Positions 1 to 5,036 of a stretch of DNA of 6,712 nucleotides are shown one piece after another. Position 1 is the first letter of the stretch, and every line of letters starts with the position of its first letter. A model generated the notes under the pieces. It had not been told where the DNA came from. It made no database searches and saw only the letters and a program-made list of their open reading frames with translations. Source of the stretch: an uncultured Neisseriaceae bacterium. Lineage in GTDB: Bacteria > Pseudomonadota > Gammaproteobacteria > Burkholderiales > UBA11063. The position numbers and the translations under genes are program-made. The stretch spans positions 1 to 6,712 of the forward strand of contig CALFYC010000118.1 of assembly GCA_937952895.1 (NCBI GenBank). Direction: 5' to 3'.

Positions 1-30
1 CTGGAGTTCAGACGTGTGCTCTTCCGATCT
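1..30. other. Illumina TruSeq adapter remnant (non-biological)
   Basis: These 30 bases match from memory the 3' part of the standard TruSeq read-2 adapter, ending in GCTCTTCCGATCT. They are GC-richer than everything that follows, and the AT-rich genomic sequence starts at base 31. The stretch is untrimmed library sequence at a contig or read end and must not be used to define the first gene. Position 30 supplies the T of an apparent TTG codon, so that in-frame start is an artefact. Confidence 0.97.
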
Positions 31-47
31 TGCGAGGTTATTTATTT

Positions 48-983
48 ATGCAATTTTTATCATTAATTACAAAACTGTATCCTATTGATGATGGGATAAA
101 CCGTAAACATGTATTAGAGTTTTACTCTAAACCAATAAATTTTAGATTTTCATTATTTCAAACCGAATATTTAATTCAAGCCTTTATTTTATATGATGAT
201 ATCAACGATCACTATTACATACATTGGGAATTTGGCTATAAAACAGCATTTGAGAAAAAATATCCTCAATATTTATTTCATTTCAATGGTAATGGCTGTA
301 ATCAAGCTGGGCAATTTGCTACAGGTGCTGACTTAATCGCACTTACATCAACAATTCAAATTTTAATTGATTATCCCAATAAAGGATTAAACCATATTTT
401 AAACCCAGAATTAAGGGCATATAAAACTAGTGTTAAAGGTAGTATAAATCCACATATTGCTACATATAATCACTTAGTTAAGCGTCATGGGATAAATGGG
501 TTTGGTTTAGAAATTTATGCTTATTCTTATGGTAATCTTGCGAGTGCCCAGCTAATACCAATACTGTTATTAAAAAATCCACATAAGCAAATTAATTATT
601 TTGGTTTTGGAACCCCAGCCACCTTACATATGGTAGCCAAATCGTATTCAAACAATAATGCGATGTGGTTTGCGAATACTTTCCATCTATTAGATGAGTC
701 TGATGTATATCAATCACTACAACTTAGTAATGTTAAAGCATTAATTTTTAATAATTTAGCTGACAATGTCATACTTGAAGAGTCTCAATTACATAATCAC
801 CCGAATTATATTGAAAATGATGATAAAATTAAAATTATTAAAATTATTGAAATACAAAAAATCAATTCACAACACGATCAACCGTTTGGCTATCAGATTA
901 TTTTACCGAATAGTCCCCTTCAAGATTTTAATACAAAATTTGCTATAGAGTATGCCAATTTCTTTTTAAAGTTGAACAACTAA
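48..983 (+). CDS. Alpha/beta-hydrolase-fold protein, substrate unknown (5' end uncertain)
   Basis: A 311-residue protein that I do not recognise as a named family but that has the marks of an alpha/beta hydrolase. Seen: HFNGNGCN at residues 78-85, resembling the HGNG oxyanion-hole turn after strand 3; a nucleophile elbow AYSYG at 158-162 (Ser160, with Ala for the usual first Gly of GxSxG); FNNLADNVI around Asp239, in the place of the acid; and SQHDQPFG with His276 late in the chain. Inferred triad: Ser160-Asp239-His276. There is no signal peptide or clear membrane segment, so it is probably cytosolic. ATG at 48 is chosen because GAGG at 34-37 lies ten bases upstream. The frame stays open into the adapter at 1-30, so a longer native N-terminus cannot be excluded. 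The next gene has its own promoter, so no operon link is evident. Esterase, lipase or thioesterase activity is possible; nothing visible decides which. Confidence 0.7.
   Translation: MQFLSLITKLYPIDDGINRKHVLEFYSKPINFRFSLFQTEYLIQAFILYDDINDHYYIHWEFGYKTAFEKKYPQYLFHFNGNGCNQAGQFATGADLIALTSTIQILIDYPNKGLNHILNPELRAYKTSVKGSINPHIATYNHLVKRHGINGFGLEIYAYSYGNLASAQLIPILLLKNPHKQINYFGFGTPATLHMVAKSYSNNNAMWFANTFHLLDESDVYQSLQLSNVKALIFNNLADNVILEESQLHNHPNYIENDDKIKIIKIIEIQKINSQHDQPFGYQIILPNSPLQDFNTKFAIEYANFFLKLNN
831..848 (+). repeat. Tandem 9-bp repeat inside the hydrolase gene
   Basis: Two exact copies of AAAATTATT lie head to tail, encoding Lys-Ile-Ile twice at residues 262-267. The unit is a multiple of three, so copy-number change would keep the reading frame. 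It lies between the putative acid (Asp239) and His276, where alpha/beta hydrolases tolerate insertions. Probably simple AT-rich slippage sequence. Confidence 0.7.
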
Positions 984-1053
984 TTTTCTAAATAGATGCA
1001 TTGGCTTAAAAAATCGAAAAATTTTCAAACTGCAGTACTAAATTAATTCGAAA

Positions 1054-1083
1054 TTGACAATAATCTGCAAATTAGCCTAAAAT
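1054..1083 (+). promoter_or_regulatory. Sigma-70 promoter for the SDR gene
   Basis: A perfect -35 hexamer TTGACA (1054-1059) is followed after 18 bases by TAAAAT (1078-1083), which differs from the -10 consensus at one position. Transcription would start near 1090, giving a short leader of about 24 bases before the ATG at 1114. It is the best-matching housekeeping promoter in the window. I saw no clear intrinsic terminator for the preceding gene between 984 and 1053. Confidence 0.75.
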
Positions 1084-1113
1084 ATTAGATTAATTTAATT
1101 GAAAGAATCCATT

Positions 1114-1854
1114 ATGAAAATAGCATTAGTTACAGGTGGTGGCTCTGGTATTGGTAAAGCTTTAGCTTTACAACTCTCACATAAATTAGAGCAGGTTTAT
1201 ATTGTTGGGCGTAACATGCCTAAACTAAATGCAACAAAAGAGCTTAATCCAGATAAAATTAGTTTGATTAATGCAGATGTAAGATTAAATGCTGATAGAC
1301 TAAAAATTAAGAGGATATTAGCTAAAATTCAACTTGATTATTTGATTCATAATGCGGGAATAATGAATAATGTTGGAAATTTCGCTACAATTACTCTTAC
1401 TAACTGGCGAGATATGCAAAAGACTAATGTAGAAGCGCCAATGTTTTTAACTCAGGCTTTAATGCCTAATTTAAAGCGTGGTAGTCGAGTATTACATATT
1501 TCCTCTGGAGCCGGGCATAATCCATATGAAGGGATGCTTTGTTATGGAATTAGTAAAGCTGCATTATTTTATTTATATCGAGGACTAAATTTAGAATTAC
1601 AAAAAGATGGAATTTTATTTGGTAGTTTTATGCCAGGAGTTGTAGATACAGATATCTTATTGTCACTGCGTAGTCAAGATGTGGGAGTTTTTCCAAGAGT
1701 TTCTGTGTATCAGGATTTGTATACAAATGGAAAGCTTCGCTCACCTAATATGGTTGCTAAAATATTGGAAAATTTTTTATGCAATACTAATGATGAAATC
1801 TTTGTTAGCAAAGATTGGCGTATTGAAGAATTTGAAAAATTAAATTGCGAATGA
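1114..1854 (+). CDS. Short-chain dehydrogenase/reductase (classical SDR), NAD(P)-dependent
   Basis: A 246-residue single-domain Rossmann-fold oxidoreductase, the usual length for classical SDRs. Seen: cofactor motif TGGGSGIG at 7-14; GR at 32-33 after strand 2, a basic residue suggesting NADPH preference; AD at 54-55, where SDRs contact adenine; HNAG at 79-82 (usual NNAG, first Asn replaced by His); Asn105; Ser131 in HISSGAG; and Tyr144/Lys148 in YGISK. The catalytic Asn-Ser-Tyr-Lys tetrad is therefore intact. PG at 174-175 also fits. The substrate cannot be read from sequence; the layout recalls sepiapterin-reductase or benzil-reductase-like SDRs, but that is only a resemblance. ATG at 1114 is preferred over the in-frame TTG at 1099, because the protein then begins directly with the first beta strand and a GAAAGAA ribosome site lies at 1101-1107. 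It is flanked by its own promoter and a terminator, so it is likely monocistronic. Confidence 0.92.
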   Translation: MKIALVTGGGSGIGKALALQLSHKLEQVYIVGRNMPKLNATKELNPDKISLINADVRLNADRLKIKRILAKIQLDYLIHNAGIMNNVGNFATITLTNWRDMQKTNVEAPMFLTQALMPNLKRGSRVLHISSGAGHNPYEGMLCYGISKAALFYLYRGLNLELQKDGILFGSFMPGVVDTDILLSLRSQDVGVFPRVSVYQDLYTNGKLRSPNMVAKILENFLCNTNDEIFVSKDWRIEEFEKLNCE

Positions 1855-1867
1855 AAAAATCGACTAT

Positions 1868-1889
1868 ATTATTCGGAGAATAATTTTTT
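1868..1889 (+). terminator. Rho-independent terminator after the SDR gene
   Basis: ATTATTC (1868-1874), loop GGA, and GAATAAT (1878-1884) form a perfect 7-bp stem running directly into six T residues (1884-1889). It begins 13 bases after the SDR stop codon. The stem is AT-rich and so rather weak, but position and T-tract fit an intrinsic terminator and separate the SDR transcript from asmA. Confidence 0.6.
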
Positions 1890-1909
1890 AAATTTTATGC
1901 CTATATAAT

Positions 1910-1939
1910 TAGTCAAAAAATGATTCTTAGTGCTAAAAT
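1910..1939 (+). promoter_or_regulatory. Candidate promoter for asmA with extended -10
   Basis: TGC followed by TAAAAT (TGCTAAAAT, 1931-1939) is an extended -10 element. An 18-base spacer leads back to TAGTCA (1910-1915), a four-of-six match to TTGACA. Transcription would start near 1946, with a leader of about 40 bases. A second possible -10, an exact TATAAT at 1904-1909, has no convincing -35 and sits close behind the terminator. Confidence 0.5.
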
Positions 1940-1986
1940 GCGTTCTGTGTGATTTTACAAAGTTTATTTTATAGGTATGAAATCCA

Positions 1987-3855
1987 ATGAAAATTAAATC
2001 AATTATTAAGTTTTTATTAATAACCATTGTAACCTTGAGTGTTATATTGGTAGCTGGAGCTATAGCATTAGTGATTTTTGTTGATCCAAATCACTATAAA
2101 CCTCTTATTGTAAAAGCTGTAAAAGATTCCACAGGTAGAACCCTTACTTTGGATGGAAATATTAGCTGGAAATTTTATCCAACAATTGGTTTACATATTG
2201 GGCATTTGACTTTATCTAATCCACAAGAATTTGAGGCGAAAAATTTTGTTGAAGTTGGTTCGGCTGATGTAACTGCTCAACTTTTCCCATTGCTTCATGG
2301 AAAAGTGGTTATTGATGGAATATCTGTAAGTAACTTAAATGTAGGGTTAATCAAAAAAGGTGATTTAAATAACTGGAGTTTTAATACAAATAAAGAGTCA
2401 CAAGTCTCACCAGGTGAAGATAAAAAAGGGAAATTTAAATTACAATTAAGTTATTTTGCGCTTAAAAATTCAACTATTAGCTATTCCGATCTATTATCGA
2501 AAACACAAAAAAATATTAAAAATTTTGATTTAACGGTTAGTGCTGGCATTGGGGGGGAAATGAGTGTTGATACGGAAAATGAAGTTGTAACTCTATCCGA
2601 TGTAAAAGTTAATTTTAGTGATATAGTAAATAGCAAGGTTAATTTCTCTTTAATGAATTTTGATCAACCACAATATCAGGGTAAATTGGATATTGAGAAT
2701 TTTTCTTTAGCTAAGTTAGTTGATAAATTAGATTTAAAACCTGCTAAATTACCATTAACTGCATTCCCAGATAATGTGTCATTCAATACTAAATTTAGTG
2801 GTAATGCCAAAAATGCAACTATAGATCCAATTGATCTTAAGGTTGAAGATAGTGAGGTAAAAGTTAGCTTAAATGTTGAGTCTTTCTCACCTTTAAAGGT
2901 TGTATATAAAGGTAATGTGGATGTGCCGACATTTTCATTAAATCGAGTTTTTGATAGATTAGCTATGAAACGCCCAGATTTAGCCAATAAAACTTTTCTA
3001 GATAAAGTTTCATTTCATACCGATTTTAATGGTGGTATTAATAACATTAATATAGATCCTTTAACATTTAAAATCAACGATTCTACTATTGGTGGAAATA
3101 TTAAAGTAACTTCGATCACGCCATTGGTAGTTAATGAAGATCTTAATTTAAATAAGCTTGAATTATCTGATTTGGCAAATTTAAAAGGTTATCATGTGCC
3201 ACTTCTAGGCACTAAAGTTACTGGTACTGCTTCACTTCCTGCAAATTCTAAATCAGCCATTTCTGCTTTGAAGACTAATCAAAAAGTGGTGGTTAAAAGT
3301 ATTAAAGTGTATGGATTATCAGTAACTAATATGTTGAGCCAAATTGATAATGAGATTACACATGTTGAACAAACATTTTCAAAGAAGATTTCGCTTCAAG
3401 ATTTAGTCCAAATCAAAAAATTTGTTGATGTATTCAAAGATCAATTTAATAGCATGACAGTTAATAAACCACGTGATTATAACCAAGTGACCGATTTAGG
3501 TGCTTTAACTGTTAATGCAAATGTTGCAAATGGAGTTATGCGACCAAAGATGAATTTGACCGGGCCTGTTGTTGTCGTAAATGGTGATGGAACTGTTAAC
3601 TTGGTGAGTGAAACTTTAGATTATAAAGTAAATTCACAAGTTGTAGCACCACAAAAAAACAAATGGATTAATAATTTACATTTTATTTATACTATGACAG
3701 GACCAATATCTAATTTCAATGGATCGATGGATTGGTTGGGTTTAAATAGTCAAATTATTGATCAAGCAACAAGTGGGAAAGATACAATTTCAAAAAGTAT
3801 AGGTGATGTAGAGAAGAAAGCTGCTGGCTGGATTCATGGTCTTTTTAACCATTAA
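1987..3855 (+). CDS. asmA: AsmA family protein, inner-membrane anchored, periplasmic
   Basis: A 622-residue protein, close in length to E. coli AsmA (about 617). Seen: a short basic N-terminus, one hydrophobic segment at about residues 8-31, then the typical AsmA opening FVDPNHYKPLI, a GRTLTLDG element at 50-57, WKFYPTIGLHIGHLTLSNP at 61-79, and a QLFPLLHGKVVIDGI stretch at 98-112. The C-terminal part has the AsmA-like beta-rich pattern (ANVANGVMRPKMNLTGP, then LDYKVNSQVVAP). The family is known to be anchored in the inner membrane with a large periplasmic part, related to AsmA/TamB/YhdP proteins implicated in phospholipid transport and outer-membrane homeostasis. The middle contains degenerate repeats of about 77 residues, consistent with a modular beta structure. 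The start at 1987 has only a weak AGG (1973-1975) eleven bases upstream. It has its own promoter, and coaX converges on its end. Confidence 0.93.
   Translation: MKIKSIIKFLLITIVTLSVILVAGAIALVIFVDPNHYKPLIVKAVKDSTGRTLTLDGNISWKFYPTIGLHIGHLTLSNPQEFEAKNFVEVGSADVTAQLFPLLHGKVVIDGISVSNLNVGLIKKGDLNNWSFNTNKESQVSPGEDKKGKFKLQLSYFALKNSTISYSDLLSKTQKNIKNFDLTVSAGIGGEMSVDTENEVVTLSDVKVNFSDIVNSKVNFSLMNFDQPQYQGKLDIENFSLAKLVDKLDLKPAKLPLTAFPDNVSFNTKFSGNAKNATIDPIDLKVEDSEVKVSLNVESFSPLKVVYKGNVDVPTFSLNRVFDRLAMKRPDLANKTFLDKVSFHTDFNGGINNINIDPLTFKINDSTIGGNIKVTSITPLVVNEDLNLNKLELSDLANLKGYHVPLLGTKVTGTASLPANSKSAISALKTNQKVVVKSIKVYGLSVTNMLSQIDNEITHVEQTFSKKISLQDLVQIKKFVDVFKDQFNSMTVNKPRDYNQVTDLGALTVNANVANGVMRPKMNLTGPVVVVNGDGTVNLVSETLDYKVNSQVVAPQKNKWINNLHFIYTMTGPISNFNGSMDWLGLNSQIIDQATSGKDTISKSIGDVEKKAAGWIHGLFNH
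2533..3201 (+). repeat. Three degenerate 77-residue repeats within AsmA
   Basis: Reading the protein shows period-77 similarity. FPDNVSFNTKF at 260-270 matches FLDKVSFHTDF at 337-347. ATIDPIDLKVEDS at 277-289 matches NINIDPLTFKINDS at 353-366. FSLAKLVDKL at 239-248 matches FSLNRVFDRL at 316-325. This gives units at roughly 183-259, 260-336 and 337-405, the first and last more diverged. The similarity is at protein level, not as DNA direct repeats, so the duplication is old. Confidence 0.65.
2551..2557 (+). other. G7 homopolymer in asmA
   Basis: Seven consecutive G residues encode Gly-Gly plus the first base of Glu (residues 189-191). This is unusual in a gene whose glycines are mostly GGT or GGA. 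The reading frame is intact at this length. A change of one G would shift the frame and cut the protein to roughly a third of its length. Confidence 0.9.
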
Positions 3856-3880
3856 TAAGTAGCCTGAATATTATTTATTA

Positions 3881-3911
3881 ATCCCCAATTATATTTAATT
3901 AAGTTGGGGAT
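3881..3911. terminator. Shared hairpin between convergent asmA and coaX
   Basis: ATCCCCAA (3881-3888) pairs perfectly with TTGGGGAT (3904-3911) around a 15-base AT-rich loop. The hairpin lies 26 bases after the asmA stop and overlaps the last codons and stop of coaX, whose terminal Leu-Ser-Pro-Thr codons make up the right arm. Neither side has a clean T-tract: the coaX side continues TTAATAAATAAT and the asmA side AATTCAAG. It is probably a bidirectional transcript end or 3' stabilising hairpin rather than a strong intrinsic terminator. Confidence 0.5.
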
Positions 3912-4675
3912 AATTCAAGCATATGTTTTACGCCAATTAATACTAATTCAGGAATAACTAAATCAAATAATTTTTCTGAAGCAAACATTCCAGAATAGCC
4001 ACCCGTGCCAATCACAATAGGCCTCTCGGGTAAATTATAATTGGCTAATGCTCCATGTATTAGTTGATAAACTAAACCAATTTGCGCATAATATATTCCA
4101 GATTGAATGGCTGAACTTGTATCACGGCCAATTATTTCGGTAGGTTTTAGTAATTCAACACTAAATAGCTTTGCCGCATTGTTCGACAACGATTCCATCA
4201 TAAGCCTAATACCTGGTGTAATTGTAGCTCCAATAAATTCAGCTTTATCATTAATGTAACAACAAGTAGTAGCCGTTCCAAAATCAAAAACCAATATATG
4301 CTGCTTTGGGTATAGAGTTTTTGCGGCAATCGCCGATGCAATTAGATCAGCTCCAGTTTGTTCTGGGCGATCTGTTTTAACTTTAATTCCAGCAATATTT
4401 TCACAAGGAGATAGGAATTGTGGGATGATTTTTAAATATTTAATACAAGCTGCTCTTACCGAGTAATCATTAGATGGTACAACTGATGCAATGCCAATTT
4501 TGGTAATTAGCTTTGGATTGATTTTGTTTTCACGAAGTACATTTAAGATAAAAATTCCTACTTCATCTGATGTGCCAATATGTTTTGAGCTATAACGAAA
4601 TTGAATTAATAGCTCATTGTTTTTAAATACACCACCACAAAGGTGAGAATTTCCAATATCTAAACATAATAACAT
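3899..4675 (-). CDS. coaX: Type III pantothenate kinase (CoaX)
   Basis: A 258-residue protein of the family's normal length. It phosphorylates pantothenate to 4'-phosphopantothenate, the first step of coenzyme A synthesis, in the cytosol. Seen: N-terminal ASKHA phosphate loop DIGNS at 6-10; PEQTGADLIA at 104-113 containing the family GAD motif with the expected catalytic Asp110; DFGTATT at 131-137, the second ATP/cation-binding element; GATITPGIRLMMESL at 149-163; and GTGGYSGMF at 223-231, the adenosine-side glycine-rich turn. The GAD motif is followed by Leu where many homologues have Arg. The start is firmly set by AAGGAA (complement 4685-4690), nine bases upstream. The tRNA-Ala gene ends only 31 bases before the ATG on the same strand, leaving little room for a separate promoter, so cotranscription is likely. 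No birA is adjacent, although the two are neighbours or fused in some bacteria. Confidence 0.95.
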   Translation of the reverse strand: MLLCLDIGNSHLCGGVFKNNELLIQFRYSSKHIGTSDEVGIFILNVLRENKINPKLITKIGIASVVPSNDYSVRAACIKYLKIIPQFLSPCENIAGIKVKTDRPEQTGADLIASAIAAKTLYPKQHILVFDFGTATTCCYINDKAEFIGATITPGIRLMMESLSNNAAKLFSVELLKPTEIIGRDTSSAIQSGIYYAQIGLVYQLIHGALANYNLPERPIVIGTGGYSGMFASEKLFDLVIPELVLIGVKHMLELSPT

Positions 4676-4706
4676 GGATATAAATTCCTTAAAGTTTCAT
4701 TTTAAC

Positions 4707-4782
4707 TGGTGGAGCCATGCGGGATCGAACCGCAGACCTCTACAATGCCATTGTAGCGCTCTACCAACTGAGCTATGACCCC
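4707..4782 (-). tRNA. tRNA-Ala, anticodon GGC
   Basis: A 76-nt cloverleaf with encoded 3' CCA. The acceptor arms GGGGTCA and TGGCTCC pair over seven positions, with a G3:T70 wobble, the classic alanine identity element. The D-loop AGCTCAGTTGGTAGAGC and T-arm GGTTCGATCCC are standard. The anticodon stem CTACA/TGTAG encloses loop ATGGCAT, giving anticodon GGC at complement 4747-4749, which reads GCC and GCT codons. No intron or mismatch was seen. coaX follows 31 bases downstream on the same strand with no terminator between. Confidence 0.97.
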
Positions 4783-4784
4783 TT

Positions 4785-4807
4785 AGATGTAACTAAATAT
4801 CACATCT
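4785..4807 (-). repeat. Inverted repeat in the tRNA-Ala 5' leader
   Basis: AGATGT (4785-4790) and ACATCT (4802-4807) are perfect inverted arms around 11 bases. The pairing extends to TTA/TAA with one bulged base. It lies just upstream of the mature tRNA 5' end, inside the presumed precursor leader. It could fold in the pre-tRNA or act as a DNA operator; chance is also possible in such AT-rich sequence. Confidence 0.5.
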
Positions 4808-4825
4808 TAATGATTTGAGAAGTTA

Positions 4826-4853
4826 ATTTTAGCATAGTTATCAGTGCTATAAA
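4826..4853 (-). promoter_or_regulatory. Candidate promoter for tRNA-Ala and coaX
   Basis: Read on the minus strand, TGC then TAAAAT (complement 4826-4834) forms an extended -10 identical to the asmA candidate. A 16-base spacer leads to TTTATA (complement 4848-4853), a four-of-six match to the -35 consensus. It would start transcription about 36 bases before the mature tRNA. I found no independent promoter between the tRNA and coaX, so this may serve both. Confidence 0.45.
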
Positions 4854-4918
4854 ATTTATACTTATAGAAATTTATTTGTTTGGAGTGTTTTATTATTTAG
4901 AATGCATGCTTAGATTTG

Positions 4919-4947
4919 TTGGGTTACTCAAATTTTGCTTTTAAAAT
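4919..4947 (+). promoter_or_regulatory. Candidate housekeeping promoter upstream of htpG
   Basis: TTGGGT (4919-4924), a 17-base spacer and TAAAAT (4942-4947) form a plausible sigma-70 promoter with a half-matching -35. It would supply basal htpG transcription with a leader of about 80 bases and lies just upstream of the heat-shock-type promoter. Confidence 0.4.
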
Positions 4948-4958
4948 CAAAAAATATA

Positions 4959-4984
4959 CTTGAAAAAGAGTTAATTATCCATAT
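4959..4984 (+). promoter_or_regulatory. Sigma-32-type heat-shock promoter for htpG
   Basis: CTTGAAA (4959-4965) is an exact match to the sigma-32 -35 consensus. Eleven bases further on, ATCCATAT (4977-4984) matches the -10 consensus CCCCATNT at all but the first two positions. Transcription would start near 4991, 46 bases before the ATG. In proteobacteria htpG is commonly an RpoH regulon member, which supports the assignment. It sits in the divergent region between tRNA-Ala and htpG. Confidence 0.68.
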
Positions 4985-4988
4985 ATTG

Positions 4989-5010
4989 AAATTTAGATTA
5001 AATCAAATTT
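4989..5010 (+). repeat. Inverted repeat at the expected htpG transcript start
   Basis: AAATTT-A-GATT (4989-4999) and AATC-AAATTT (5001-5010) form a nearly perfect palindrome interrupted by single A residues. It starts where the sigma-32 transcript would begin. It could be an operator or a small 5' stem. As RNA it shares bases 5006-5010 with the downstream hairpin that covers the ribosome site, so the two would compete. Confidence 0.45.
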
Positions 5011-5033
5011 TATTTTTATTCAGGAATTAAATT
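5006..5033 (+). promoter_or_regulatory. Putative fourU-type RNA thermometer over the htpG ribosome-binding site
   Basis: The Shine-Dalgarno AGGAA (5022-5026) can pair with a run of five U (5013-5017) across the four-base loop AUUC. The stem A5012-U5027 through U5017-A5022 holds six pairs including two G-U wobbles. After one U-U mismatch (5011/5028) it continues with five A-U pairs (5006-5010 with 5029-5033). Pairing of a U run with AGGA next to a heat-shock gene is the defining design of fourU thermometers. All pairs are A-U or G-U, so the hairpin would be marginal and heat-labile. The base pairs are read directly; the function is inferred, and AT-rich sequence can form such stems by chance. 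Confidence 0.5.
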
Positions 5034-5036
5034 ATT

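Noticed and set aside
766..948. 60-codon plus-strand frame inside the hydrolase gene
   Set aside because: Rich in Ile, Lys and Leu from AT-rich sequence; an out-of-frame shadow of the hydrolase gene.
1007..1026. A/T-rich GAAAA/TTTTC palindrome after the hydrolase gene as a terminator
   Set aside because: The arms have no usable loop and no GC-rich stem or downstream T-tract, so it does not qualify as an intrinsic terminator.
1977..1997. Six-codon mini-ORF (ATG at 1977) overlapping the asmA start
   Set aside because: The AGG at 1973-1975 is only one base from this ATG, too close to serve it; better explained as part of the asmA leader.
2676..2987. Open frame of 103 codons on the minus strand inside asmA
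   Set aside because: It lies wholly antisense to a well-supported AsmA coding region, has no ribosome site that I can see, and resembles no known protein.
4689..4700. Three-codon mini-ORF (Met-Lys-Leu-stop, minus strand) ending on the coaX ribosome site
   Set aside because: It directly follows the tRNA CCA with no ribosome site of its own; likely chance.
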